A stretch of DNA of 64,000 nucleotides, taken from the NCBI RefSeq assembly GCF_002091985.1, contig NZ_MKKX01000033.1, positions 310,001-374,000 on the forward strand, given 5' to 3'. The position numbers and the translations under genes are program-made. The stretch comes from Rhodococcus sp. 1163 (lineage in GTDB: Bacteria; Actinomycetota; Actinomycetes; Mycobacteriales; Mycobacteriaceae). The notes below the pieces were generated by a model, which was not told the DNA's origin, did no database searches, and was given only the letters and a program-made list of their open reading frames with translations. Of this stretch, positions 36,825 through 45,473 are shown piece by piece (the first letter of the stretch is position 1; every line of letters begins with the position of its first letter).

Positions 36825-36910
36825 GTTGCCCGGCCGTGCCTCGTTGGCGCACGATTATCGAACAAGCGCGCCTGCCGGCCGTACGCGAAACCTGCGGAAA
36901 GGACCAGCCG

Positions 36911-37720
36911 ATGACTACCGCGGTACGAGTGTCGCTGTTTCAAGGCCCCGAACTGGCAGGCGACGTCGAGGCCAACCTCGCTGCCGTATCGCGCGCGGCC
37001 ACTGCCGCGGCGGACGCAGGAGCGGCGATGCTCGTCACTCCCGAGATGTCGGCGACAGGCTACGACGTCGGACGTCTCGTAGAAGAACGTGCCGAGGCGC
37101 CGGACGGGCCGATCTTCGATGCCGTCGCCGAGATCGCCCGACGCTCCGGTCTCGTTGTGGTGTACGGGTATCCGGAGCGGAGCGAGGCAGGAATCTACGA
37201 TTCGGTACAGGTAGTGGGTAGCGACGGATCAACCATGGCTCGGTATCGCAAGACGCATCTGTTCGGAGAGCTCGATCGTGGGCACTTCGTTCCAGGCGAC
37301 GAACTGGTCGTGCAGTTTCACTTCGGCGGGTTGACCTGCGGACTTCTGACCTGCTACGACGTCGAATTCCCTGAAGCAGTTCGTGCACACGCTGATGCAG
37401 GAACCGAATGGTTGATCGTCCCGACTGGGCTGATGCACCCGTTCGACATGGTTGCCACACATGTCGTACCTACTCGGGCCTATGAAAGTCAGCTGTTCCT
37501 CACCTACGTGAATCGGTGTGGAATCGAGGGCGATCTGCAGTACTGCGGTCTCACCTGTGCCATAGCGCCCGACGGATCCGAACTCGGCCGTGCCGGCCGC
37601 GGGGAGGCGCTTGTCACGGTCGATATCGATCCCGGTGTACGTGCCACGTCGCGGGAGATCAATACCCACCTGGGCGATCGGAGACACGACCTCTACCAGG
37701 ATGGGAAGAGTGGCAGGTGA
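36911..37720 (+). CDS. Nitrilase-superfamily amidase (likely 4-guanidinobutyramide or 5-aminovaleramide amidase)
   Basis: 269-residue carbon-nitrogen hydrolase with the complete catalytic triad: E45 (TPEMSATGY), K114 (RYRKTHLFGE) and C148 (GLLTCYDVEFPE). Such enzymes hydrolyse omega-amides to acid plus ammonia. It overlaps the following flavin monooxygenase by four bases, the same pairing as DavA-DavB for lysine and as the arginine monooxygenase/guanidinobutyramidase pair. With a ureohydrolase divergent to it the arginine version is favoured. The ATG at 36911 has GAAAGGA eight bases upstream. Confidence 0.85.
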   Translation: MTTAVRVSLFQGPELAGDVEANLAAVSRAATAAADAGAAMLVTPEMSATGYDVGRLVEERAEAPDGPIFDAVAEIARRSGLVVVYGYPERSEAGIYDSVQVVGSDGSTMARYRKTHLFGELDRGHFVPGDELVVQFHFGGLTCGLLTCYDVEFPEAVRAHADAGTEWLIVPTGLMHPFDMVATHVVPTRAYESQLFLTYVNRCGIEGDLQYCGLTCAIAPDGSELGRAGRGEALVTVDIDPGVRATSREINTHLGDRRHDLYQDGKSGR

Positions 37721-39399
37721 GCACCCCCGTCAGCCCGGACAGCACCGCCGAAGACGACCACGAGTTGCCGCTGACCATGTTCGGTCCGGACTTTCCGTTT
37801 GCGTACGACGACTATCTGTCCCACCCGCACGGACTCGGCTCGGTGCCCGAATCGGCATACGGAACCGAGGTAGCAGTGATCGGTGGCGGTCTCGCGGGCA
37901 TGGTCGCCGCGTACGAACTGATGAGAATCGGACTGAAACCGATTGTCTACGAGTCGGATCAGATCGGCGGTCGTATGCGGTCGGTGAAGTTCGAAGGCCA
38001 CCACGGAGTGGTGGCCGAAATGGGCGCAATGCGATTTCCTCCTTCGTCGACTGCGCTGTTCCACTATCTGGATGCAATGGGTCTGCACACCGAGCCGTTC
38101 CCCAATCCGCTTGCCGAGGTCACCCCGAGCACCGTGATCGACCTCAAGGGTGTCAGTTACTACGCGCGCAGTCTCGACGATCTGCCCTCGGTGTTCGGCG
38201 AGGTTGCGCGAGCCTGGCAGCGCACTCTGGAGCAGTATGCCGAACTGGTTCCCCTCCAGCGGGCGATTCGGGCGCGGGACACCCACGAGATCAAGCGGCT
38301 GTGGAACGAGATCGTAGTGCGGTTGGACGATCAGACATTCTACGGTTTTCTGGCCGAGTCCGAGCACTTCGGATCCTTCCGTCTGCGAGAACTGTTCGGG
38401 CAGGTCGGTTTCGGCACCGGCGGGTGGGACACCGACTACCCCAACTCCATCCTGGAAATCCTTCGGGTCGTGGTGACCGCAGCGGACGACCACCATCGCG
38501 GCATCGTCGGTGGCGCTCAACAACTACCCCAACGACTGTGGACAAACGCAGCACACTCGGCACACTGGCCGGTGGGCACCACGGTCGCGTCGCTGAACGG
38601 AGAGACGCCGAGTCCGCGGGTGACCGAATTACGACGCGTCGCCGGTGCGGTGGTGGTGCACGACAGCGAAGGGGGAGTCCGGGCCTACCAGTCGACAGTG
38701 GTGACCGCTCAGTCGTGGATGTTGCTGAGCAACATCGAATGTGACGACGATCTGCTTCCCATCGACCATTGGACGGCCGTCGAGCGGACGCATTACATGG
38801 GTTCGACCAAGGTGTTCGTGCTCGTGGACCGCCCGTTCTGGAAGGACAAGGACCCGCTCACCGGCCGCGACATCGTCAGTATGACGCTGACGGATCGGAT
38901 GAGTCGGGGGACGTATCTGCTCGATCAGGGGGAGGGCAAACCGGGCTTGATCTGCCTCTCGTACACGTGGTCGGATGATTCCCTGAAGTTGTTGGCGCTG
39001 GGCCCGGTCGAGCGGATGAACATCATGCTTCGTTCTCTGGAGGGCATCTACCCGGGCGTCGACTTCCGAAGTCACATCATCGGAGATCCCGTCACTTTGT
39101 CGTGGGAGACCGAGCGGGACTTCATGGGAGCCTTCAAGGCCAATCTGCCTGGCCACTATCGTTATCAGGAGCGATTGTTCTCGCATTTCGTTCAGGACGA
39201 TTTCGATGAGCGGCATCGTGGAATCTTTTTGGCCGGAGACGACATTTCGTGGACCGCGGGGTGGGCGGAAGGTGCGATCCAGACGGCACTCAATGCGGTG
39301 TGGGGAGTGGTGCATCATCTCGGCGGTGGAACAGCGAAAACAAATCCGGGCCCGGGAGATGTGTTCGGTGGTATTGCGCCACTTCGATTGGGAGACTGA
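37717..39399 (+). CDS. Flavin amino-acid 2-monooxygenase / monoamine oxidase family
   Basis: 560-residue FAD enzyme, a length typical of lysine, arginine and tryptophan 2-monooxygenases. The FAD dinucleotide fold is near residue 50 (VAVIGGGLAGMVAAYELMRI, then ESDQIGGRM), an AEMGAMRFPPSS substrate-side motif follows, and FLAGDDISWTAGWAEGAIQT is the C-terminal flavin motif. These enzymes decarboxylate and oxygenate a basic amino acid to the chain-shortened amide, which the overlapping amidase gene product can hydrolyse. I infer L-arginine because of the adjacent ureohydrolase; L-lysine is the main alternative. GTG start within the previous stop. Confidence 0.83.
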   Translation: MSTPVSPDSTAEDDHELPLTMFGPDFPFAYDDYLSHPHGLGSVPESAYGTEVAVIGGGLAGMVAAYELMRIGLKPIVYESDQIGGRMRSVKFEGHHGVVAEMGAMRFPPSSTALFHYLDAMGLHTEPFPNPLAEVTPSTVIDLKGVSYYARSLDDLPSVFGEVARAWQRTLEQYAELVPLQRAIRARDTHEIKRLWNEIVVRLDDQTFYGFLAESEHFGSFRLRELFGQVGFGTGGWDTDYPNSILEILRVVVTAADDHHRGIVGGAQQLPQRLWTNAAHSAHWPVGTTVASLNGETPSPRVTELRRVAGAVVVHDSEGGVRAYQSTVVTAQSWMLLSNIECDDDLLPIDHWTAVERTHYMGSTKVFVLVDRPFWKDKDPLTGRDIVSMTLTDRMSRGTYLLDQGEGKPGLICLSYTWSDDSLKLLALGPVERMNIMLRSLEGIYPGVDFRSHIIGDPVTLSWETERDFMGAFKANLPGHYRYQERLFSHFVQDDFDERHRGIFLAGDDISWTAGWAEGAIQTALNAVWGVVHHLGGGTAKTNPGPGDVFGGIAPLRLGD

Positions 39400-39416
39400 G
39401 AGATAGGGGGAAGTGC

Positions 39417-39896
39417 TCAGCTGCGCGGCGTGGTGGCGGCGCGATTCAGTAGAGGCCGGGTGCGATACGGAATCAGTTCGCTCATTGCGATGGACATGTT
39501 GGTGCGTTCCACTCCCGGAATCTTCAGTATCAGTCCGGCGACGCGGTACAGATCATCGGCATCGACCGCGGCTATTCGAATGTGCATGTCCGAGGCGCCC
39601 GACAGTCCGAAGACCTCGAGTACCTCCTCAATGGTGCGGAGATGATCGGTGACCTCGGCGAGTTTGTGCTGATCGACACGGGTGGTCACGAAAGCCTGCA
39701 ATGCGTACCCGAGACTTCTCGGACGCACCCGATGATCGATGGAGGTGAGAGCGTCCTTCTCTTCCCAGCGAGTCAACCGAGCTTGCACAGTGTTCCGTGA
39801 GATTCCTAGATCTCCCGCAAGTTCTACGCCTGTGGCGCGTGGACGATCGCACAACGCGAGCAACAAACGGGCATCCGTTCTGTCCAGATCGGTCAT
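39417..39896 (-). CDS. Lrp/AsnC-family regulator
   Basis: 159-residue feast/famine regulator. The helix-turn-helix is at about residues 5-50 (DRTDARLLLALCDRPRATGV, then GISRNTVQARLTRWEEKDAL) and the C-terminal RAM ligand domain contains FVTTRVDQHKLAEVTDHLR and EVLEVFGLSGASDMHIRIAA. It should respond to an amino acid. Lying end-to-end with the monooxygenase and 48 bases downstream of the FAD oxidoreductase gene on the same strand, it probably regulates these amino-acid catabolic genes. Confidence 0.87.
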   Translation of the reverse strand: MTDLDRTDARLLLALCDRPRATGVELAGDLGISRNTVQARLTRWEEKDALTSIDHRVRPRSLGYALQAFVTTRVDQHKLAEVTDHLRTIEEVLEVFGLSGASDMHIRIAAVDADDLYRVAGLILKIPGVERTNMSIAMSELIPYRTRPLLNRAATTPRS

Positions 39897-39944
39897 GCAG
39901 TCCACGATATGCGGAGTCCACGGCGTAGGCGCCGAAAGGAGCGC

Positions 39945-41105
39945 TCAGGCATCGATTGGGGCAGCGAAGTCGCGACCAGGGGCGAGATCCGCTGCGGCCA
40001 GACCGCGATCGACGACATCGGACGGCAGATCCGCCCCTCTGACCAGTGCAGCTCCGACACGCGAAAGGGCCGAACACGTCTGGATGCCGTAACCGCCCTG
40101 TCCCGCACACCAGAAGAAACCGTCGACCCGCGGGTCGAATCCGACTACCGGCGTCCGATCCGAGACGAAGGTCCGAAGGCCGGCCCAGGACGATCGCACG
40201 TGGCGGGTCGTCAGCGTCGTCGTCTCGTGTATGGCGTCGAGGGCACGAGCGATTTCGAGATCGTCCGGCCGTGCATCGCTGGGTTCCACCGGTGTCTCAT
40301 CGGCGGGCGAGCAGAGCAGTTGATCACCCTCGGGCTTGATATAGAAGGACTCGTCGATGTCGCTGAGCGTGGGGAGCGCGTTCGTATCCAGCTCTTCCGG
40401 GACGCCGATCATGAAGATCGTTCGACGTAGCGGCCGTAGTCCCGATCGCTGCGCTCCGGCAAGAATGGCGACCGAATCTGCCCAGGCTCCAGCAGCATTC
40501 ACGACGACCTCGGCCCGACGGACTGTCCCGTCGCGCGAAGTCACGTGCCAGATCCCTTCCCGGCGTCGCAGGTTCACGACGCCGCTGTCGGTCTCGACAT
40601 GGCCACCGCGCTTGCGCAGGCCGCGGAGAAAACCCTGGTGCAGGGCGTGCACGTCGATTTCCATCGAACCAGGCTCGTGGAGTGCGAGATCGATGTGATC
40701 GGACCGTAGCGGTGGGAACAGATCATGGGCGTCACGAGAAGAAACGAGTTGCGCGTTCGGTGTCAGCGATCGGACTTGTTCGAACATGGACTCGAGGACC
40801 GCACCGCGCCCGCGGGCAGCGAACTGCAGTAACGAACGAGGAGAAAGCAGTTCACTTTCGAAATGCACCGGTGGTTCGAGGAGGAAAGCTCTGCTCGCAC
40901 TCGTCAACGCTCGAATCGTCTTGTTGCCGTAGGTTTCGAGGAACAATGCGGCCGAACGTCCAGTGGTATGGAAAGCAAGCGTCGACTCCTGCTCGAGAAG
41001 GCACACCGTACGGTCGGACGCGAGTTCATAGCCGATCGATACGCCTCCGATACCGCCCCCGATGATGATTACCTCGTAGGTCCGGACTTCGAAGTTCGAT
41101 GCCAT
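39945..41105 (-). CDS. FAD-dependent amino-acid oxidoreductase (DadA/glycine-oxidase type)
   Basis: 386-residue DAO-family enzyme. The N-terminal FAD motif is VIIIGGGIGGVSIGYELASD; TTGRSAALFLETYGN follows, and the C-terminal half shows VVNAAGAWADSVAILAG, SFYIKPEGDQLLCSPADE and WCAGQGGYGIQTCSALSRVG. Relatives oxidise the amine of D-amino acids, glycine or N-methyl amino acids to imine. No membrane segment is seen. It is co-directional with the Lrp gene and near the guanidino pathway, so it may deaminate a related amino acid; substrate unknown. Confidence 0.83.
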   Translation of the reverse strand: MASNFEVRTYEVIIIGGGIGGVSIGYELASDRTVCLLEQESTLAFHTTGRSAALFLETYGNKTIRALTSASRAFLLEPPVHFESELLSPRSLLQFAARGRGAVLESMFEQVRSLTPNAQLVSSRDAHDLFPPLRSDHIDLALHEPGSMEIDVHALHQGFLRGLRKRGGHVETDSGVVNLRRREGIWHVTSRDGTVRRAEVVVNAAGAWADSVAILAGAQRSGLRPLRRTIFMIGVPEELDTNALPTLSDIDESFYIKPEGDQLLCSPADETPVEPSDARPDDLEIARALDAIHETTTLTTRHVRSSWAGLRTFVSDRTPVVGFDPRVDGFFWCAGQGGYGIQTCSALSRVGAALVRGADLPSDVVDRGLAAADLAPGRDFAAPIDA

Positions 41106-41189
41106 ACCTGCTGACGCTACCGCCCGACCGAGTTCCACGTCCGGACTGCGAGAATGTGACCGGTCCGAGGCATTGGTTATGGTCGTGGA

Positions 41190-41969
41190 ATGCGAGAAGC
41201 GAGCACAAACGATCAGTTTCAGCTGTCGGGCGCATGGAACTTTCGGGACGTCGGCGGGGCACGGACAGCAGACGGACTCGAAGTGCGTCGCGGATTGCTC
41301 TACCGGTCGTCGGAACTGACTCGGCTCGATGCTCGAGGACACGAAGAGCTGACCCGGCTCGGGGTAAGGCAGGTCTTCGACCTGCGGGGTGAGACGGAGA
41401 TCGAGAGAAGCGGAACCGACCGCGTTCCAGGCAACGTTCGTGTGTACAACGTTCCCTACGACAACCACAAGGGCGAAAAGGCCCCACATGAGTCGAGAAT
41501 CACTGCGAGCGAGGACGCCCAACTCGACTACATGATGCGCGCCTATACCTCCTATGCGTCGCTCGAGGGCGCTCGTATCGCCATACGGAGCGTCGTCACG
41601 GCGCTGGGGACCGGCGAAGGACCGGTGTTGGTGCATTGTGCGGCAGGCAAGGATCGGGCTGGTTGGACTATTGCGACGGTGCTTCGCGCTGCCGGAGTCG
41701 AAGACACGCACATCGTTGCCGACTACCTACGCAGCAATGCCGCCGTCGATTCCCTACGTGCTCACGTGCTGGCGAGTGTGGCAGCTCACGAAGGCAGTGC
41801 GCCGATCGAACTGTCCGATGCTCTTCTCGGGGTGACAGAGCGGTACTACCGGCACGGACTGGAGGCCGTCGAGCAAGTGCACGGATCTTTCGATGGATAC
41901 CTCGACGCGATCGGAATCGACGGAGACGACCTCCTCAGGCTCCGATCGACGTTGCTCGTCGGAGCCTGA
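41190..41969 (+). CDS. Tyrosine/phosphoinositide phosphatase (PtpB-like)
   Basis: 259-residue phosphatase with the P-loop HCAAGKDRAGW: nucleophile C150 and R156. The N-terminal AWNFRDVGGARTADGLEVRR is the conserved start of the PtpB/DUF3328-like tyrosine phosphatase family found in actinobacteria, and YRSSELTRL follows. M. tuberculosis PtpB is a secreted triple-specificity virulence factor; this protein has no signal peptide and is probably a cytosolic housekeeping relative. A TATGGT hexamer ends 6 bases before the ATG, suggesting a leaderless transcript. Confidence 0.86.
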   Translation: MREASTNDQFQLSGAWNFRDVGGARTADGLEVRRGLLYRSSELTRLDARGHEELTRLGVRQVFDLRGETEIERSGTDRVPGNVRVYNVPYDNHKGEKAPHESRITASEDAQLDYMMRAYTSYASLEGARIAIRSVVTALGTGEGPVLVHCAAGKDRAGWTIATVLRAAGVEDTHIVADYLRSNAAVDSLRAHVLASVAAHEGSAPIELSDALLGVTERYYRHGLEAVEQVHGSFDGYLDAIGIDGDDLLRLRSTLLVGA

Positions 41970-42048
41970 AGGCAGTTTCAACGCGCTCGAATTGAAATTT
42001 GTACTGCTTCTCGACCGATGTGCAGGGAGGTCACGTAGCCTCGTTGTC

Positions 42049-42573
42049 ATGCGTACTGGCGATATCGCGCCGGATTTTCGACTCCCCGACCATCTGGGGA
42101 ACGTCCGGAGCCTGAGTAAACTGCTGGTCGACGGCCCGGTGGTGCTTTTCTTCTACCCGGCTGCCACCAGCCCCGTATGCACCGCAGAGGCGTGTCATTT
42201 CAGAGATCTCGGGGGTGCATTCGAGTCGTTCGGCGCTCAGCGAGTCGGAATCAGCACCGACACCACCGGTAAACAGTCGCACTTTGCGCTGCAACGCTCG
42301 TTCGACTATCCAATGCTCGCCGATACCGACGGTGCGGTGGCCGAGCAATTTGGGGTGCGTCGCGGAGGGCCACTCGCAAGGCTGAGACGAAGGAAGGACA
42401 TCGGTCGGGGTAGGTCACACTCGGCGCGATTTTCGATGATCCGTCAGTTGCTGTCGGTCAAGCGGACAACATTTGTTATCGACACGAATCAGGTGGTCAG
42501 GCTGGTGGTCAGGAGCGAACGCTCACATGTCCACGCTGACAAGTCCTTGGACTATCTACGCTATTTGTCCTGA
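42049..42573 (+). CDS. Peroxiredoxin, BCP/AhpC-TSA type
   Basis: 174-residue thiol peroxidase. The active-site segment FFYPAATSPVCTAEACHFRD gives peroxidatic C44 and a likely resolving C49 five residues later, as in BCP enzymes that form an intramolecular disulfide. An unusual basic insertion (about residues 105-135, LARLRRRKDIGRGRSHSARF) separates the core from the last strand FVIDTNQVVRLVVRSE. The ATG follows a TAGCCT hexamer by 7 bases (leaderless-type). The gene tail overlaps a small opposing frame. Confidence 0.85.
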   Translation: MRTGDIAPDFRLPDHLGNVRSLSKLLVDGPVVLFFYPAATSPVCTAEACHFRDLGGAFESFGAQRVGISTDTTGKQSHFALQRSFDYPMLADTDGAVAEQFGVRRGGPLARLRRRKDIGRGRSHSARFSMIRQLLSVKRTTFVIDTNQVVRLVVRSERSHVHADKSLDYLRYLS

Positions 42574-42693
42574 CGGGGTCTCGCCGCTGAACAGTGTGGT
42601 GTAGACAGCAGGCTTCTTGTTTTCGGCAGGTGCATCATCCGACGCGTCTTCCACGTGGCTGAACAGCGCTTCGATCTTTTTCGGTTGTTCCAT
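42556..42693 (-). CDS. Possible 45-residue protein
   Basis: A minus-strand frame reads MEQPKKIEALFSHVEDASDD, continues with APAENKKPAVYTTLF and ends SGETPSGQIA. It is charged and soluble, with natural codon usage, but no recognised family. It overlaps the 3' end of the peroxiredoxin gene by 18 bases, and its ribosome site is weak (GGGAG about 13 bases upstream), so it remains tentative. Confidence 0.4.
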   Translation of the reverse strand: MEQPKKIEALFSHVEDASDDAPAENKKPAVYTTLFSGETPSGQIA

Positions 42694-42809
42694 TCGACGA
42701 GCATGCTCCCGATCCGCCGAAAATGCCATTCGGGCGCGCTGATGACGTGTCGAAATTATTGACGTTCAACGTGTTTGGATATGCATTCCAGGGGTGAAAC
42801 ACTGGTCGG

Positions 42810-43934
42810 ATGCACGAATTGGAATCCGTCCTCGCCGGACTACGGCGATTTCCCGACACCGAAGCGCCCAACCTCTTTGCCGTAGACCCCACAGATCGTC
42901 TGTTGCTCGACTCGGTACCTGCTGCGCTGCCGGTGGGCCCTGGCGTGCAGATTGCGGTTGTCGGTGACCGCTACGGCGCCCTGACTCTCGGCGCCGCTGT
43001 GCAGTTCGGGGCCACCGGAATTCGAGTACATCAGGACTCGTCGACCAGTGAGGCAGCCTTGGCACGTAATGCCGCAGCGGTAGGACTGTCGGAGGTGTAC
43101 GGCAACTTCTCGCTGGGTGAGGACCTCCTGCAGACTGCTGACGTCGTCCTGTTGCAACTGCCCCGCAGCGTCGCCGAGCTGACCGAGGTGATCGAAGTCA
43201 TCGCCGCATACGCGCCGAACGACGTGCTGGTCCTTGCCGGTGGTCGCGACAAACACATGTTCCCGGCGATGAACGACATTCTGCGGAAGAATTTCGAGAC
43301 GTTCAGCGCGGGACGGGGTAGGCAGAAGTCGCGGGTGTTGTCCGCGGCGACACCGATTCGTTCGACGTCGCGTACGTACCCGGTCACTCAGGCATTGGAA
43401 GACGTCGGCTTGACGGTGGTTGCCCACGGTGCTGTGTTCGCCGGGTCAACACTCGACATCGGAACACGTTTCCTTCTCGAGCACGAGAGAAAAATGAAAC
43501 GCGATGCGCAAGTTGTCGTCGATCTCGGTTGTGGCACAGGAATTGTCGCGTGCATGCTCGCGCGTGAGCGCGAGGGAGTTCGCGTGCTGGCCACCGATCG
43601 CTCGACGGCGGCCGTCGATTCCGCCCGCGCGACGGCCGAGGCGAACGGCCTTGCCGTAGAGGTCCTTCGGGACGACGCCATGGCTACGCTGGAAGACGAT
43701 TCGGTAGACCTCATCGTATGCAACCCGCCCTTTCACGAGGGCGCGGCAGTGCACACCGGTGGGGCCGAGAAGCTCTTCGCCGCAGCCGGTCGGGTTCTGC
43801 GGCCCGGCGGTGAATTGTGGACCGTATACAACTGGCACTTGAACTATCGGGCTGCGCTCGCGAAGGCTGTCGGGCCGACCGAGGTGAAGGGAAAGAACAA
43901 AAAGTTCACCGTTACTCGGTCGACCGTCGCCTGA
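42810..43934 (+). CDS. RlmG/RsmC-like rRNA (guanine-N2) methyltransferase
   Basis: 374-residue duplicated methyltransferase: an inactive N-terminal Rossmann-like half (about 1-190) and a catalytic C-terminal half with the SAM motif VVVDLGCGTGIVACMLARER near residue 235 and the N-methylation motif NPPFHEG. This architecture is that of RlmG (23S m2G1835) and RsmC (16S m2G1207). Which rRNA base is modified cannot be told from the sequence. It is a monocistronic gene converging with the acidic DUF5709-like gene. Confidence 0.87.
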   Translation: MHELESVLAGLRRFPDTEAPNLFAVDPTDRLLLDSVPAALPVGPGVQIAVVGDRYGALTLGAAVQFGATGIRVHQDSSTSEAALARNAAAVGLSEVYGNFSLGEDLLQTADVVLLQLPRSVAELTEVIEVIAAYAPNDVLVLAGGRDKHMFPAMNDILRKNFETFSAGRGRQKSRVLSAATPIRSTSRTYPVTQALEDVGLTVVAHGAVFAGSTLDIGTRFLLEHERKMKRDAQVVVDLGCGTGIVACMLAREREGVRVLATDRSTAAVDSARATAEANGLAVEVLRDDAMATLEDDSVDLIVCNPPFHEGAAVHTGGAEKLFAAAGRVLRPGGELWTVYNWHLNYRAALAKAVGPTEVKGKNKKFTVTRSTVA

Positions 43935-43938
43935 TCGG

Positions 43939-44361
43939 CTAGGTGACGGGGCCGCCGTCTTCAGGGGTCCCGTCGATCTGTCCGCGATTACGCCCGAGAT
44001 CCTCGATCAAGGTTCCTTCGACGATCTCGGCCTGTCGCTGACCGTCCGCGTAGTCGATATCGGGATCCTCGTCCGATTCGAGGATCACATGGTCGACCAG
44101 TTCCTCGGTCAACTCTGCGTCGGGAGTTTCGGCAACCGAACGTGCCTCGGGTTCCAGAGCGATGTCCGGTTCTTCTTCGGACAACTTCTCCTCCAAGCTT
44201 TCACCTTCGAGAGCTTCTTCGGCGGTGGTCCCGAACTTGTCTGCCTCGCTCCAGTGGTCCGGTGCGTCCACGACCGTATCGCCGTCGTCGTTGCGCAGTT
44301 CGTCAGAGTCCAAGCTTTCGCTCTGATCGAGGGTCTGTCCGGGTCCGTCTTCGATGCTCAT
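43939..44361 (-). CDS. Acidic protein, DUF5709-like
   Basis: 140-residue, very acidic, largely disordered protein (many Glu/Asp; segments TTAEEALEGESLEEKLSEEE and DEDPDIDYADGQRQAEIVEG). It matches the look of DUF5709 proteins of actinobacteria, whose function is unknown. No signal peptide or membrane helix. It is monocistronic with a start at the ATG at 44361. Confidence 0.72.
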   Translation of the reverse strand: MSIEDGPGQTLDQSESLDSDELRNDDGDTVVDAPDHWSEADKFGTTAEEALEGESLEEKLSEEEPDIALEPEARSVAETPDAELTEELVDHVILESDEDPDIDYADGQRQAEIVEGTLIEDLGRNRGQIDGTPEDGGPVT

Positions 44362-44465
44362 GCACTCCATACTGCACGGCTGAATTTGCCGCTTGTGCGA
44401 GCGGCCCACCGTGCGGGCCGGTAAAGTCCGAATTGTCCGAACGTATCGGGTCCGACTGGGAACTT

Positions 44466-44496
44466 TTGTCCGGATGTGGAACGTTCTTCATATAAG
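44466..44496 (+). promoter_or_regulatory. Candidate promoter of the BI-1 gene
   Basis: TTGTCC (44466-44471) and TATAAG (44491-44496) are 19 bases apart, about 50 bases before the GTG start. The -10 box is good; the spacing is slightly long. Confidence 0.4.
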
Positions 44497-44549
44497 TGCC
44501 CGGGGATTTCCTCGCGGTCTGCTCGATACGACGAAGGGAAAGAGACACG

Positions 44550-45398
44550 GTGCGCACCTCCAGCAACCCGGTGTTCCGCAACCTGCCCAAGCAGGAGGGC
44601 GGCGGATACGCCACTTTCGGCACTGCGACGGCTGGTGCCTCGCAGGCCACACAGCAGTTCGGGCAGCCGGGTACGCAGCCTGAGCCGTACCGGACGGGTC
44701 CCACCACGCGGGCGATGACGATCGACGATGTCGTCACCAAGACGGGCATCACACTCGGTGTGCTGTCGATCACCGCGATCATCTCGTACCTGCTCGTCGA
44801 CAGCAACACCGACCTGGCCGCACCGTTCGTCATCGGTGGCGGACTCGTCGGCCTCGGTCTCGTGTTGTTCGCGACGTTCGGCCGCAAAATGGACAACAAG
44901 GCGATAGTGCTGGCCTACGCGGTAGCCGAGGGTTTCTTCCTGGGTGCGTTGTCCTTCATGTTCACGAGCATCGAATTCGGGGGTGTGGGCGGTAGCACTC
45001 TCATCGCCCAGGCGGTCCTCGGCACGTTCGGCGTCTTCTTCGGCATGTTGGTGGTCTACAAGACCGGCGCTATCCGGGTCACCCCGCGATTGACGCGGAT
45101 GATCGTCGGCGCTCTCATCGGCGTCGTAGTGCTGGCGCTGGGCAACCTGGTGGCGAGCTTCTTCACCGCAGGCGGACTGGGTCTGCGCGACGGTGGCACT
45201 GTTGCCATCATCTTCAGCCTCGTCTGCATCGGTATCGCGGCGTTCAGCTTCCTGCTCGATTTCGATCAGGCCGATCAGTTGATCCGCGCACAGGCTCCCG
45301 AGAAGGCAGCGTGGGGTGTTGCTCTCGGATTGACCATCACCTTGGTCTGGCTCTACGTCGAAATCTTGCGTCTGTTGAGCTACTTCAACAACGACTAG
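44550..45398 (+). CDS. Bax inhibitor-1/YccA-family membrane protein
   Basis: 282-residue polytopic membrane protein with seven predicted helices after a glycine/glutamine-rich cytoplasmic N-terminus of about 60 residues. The last region (IAAFSFLLDFDQADQLIRAQ, then WLYVEILRLLSYFNND) has the paired Asp residues and aromatic C-terminus typical of the BI-1 fold, which in bacteria forms a pH-sensitive calcium leak. The GTG start has AAAGAG five bases upstream. A long perfect hairpin ends the gene. Confidence 0.86.
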   Translation: MRTSSNPVFRNLPKQEGGGYATFGTATAGASQATQQFGQPGTQPEPYRTGPTTRAMTIDDVVTKTGITLGVLSITAIISYLLVDSNTDLAAPFVIGGGLVGLGLVLFATFGRKMDNKAIVLAYAVAEGFFLGALSFMFTSIEFGGVGGSTLIAQAVLGTFGVFFGMLVVYKTGAIRVTPRLTRMIVGALIGVVVLALGNLVASFFTAGGLGLRDGGTVAIIFSLVCIGIAAFSFLLDFDQADQLIRAQAPEKAAWGVALGLTITLVWLYVEILRLLSYFNND

Positions 45399-45402
45399 TA
45401 CT

Positions 45403-45449
45403 CATGAGAAAGGCCCCGCACTCCACTGGAGTGCGGGGCCTTTCTCATG
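45403..45449. terminator. Long perfect-palindrome terminator
   Basis: 23-bp arms (45403-45425 and 45427-45449) around a single central base form a perfect palindrome, whose core is AAAGGCCCCGCACTCCA. It lies between the converging BI-1 and thiolase genes and terminates both; AAA/TTT tracts flank the GC stem. Confidence 0.85.
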
Positions 45450-45473
45450 TAAGTGGAAACCGGGACGTCTCGA

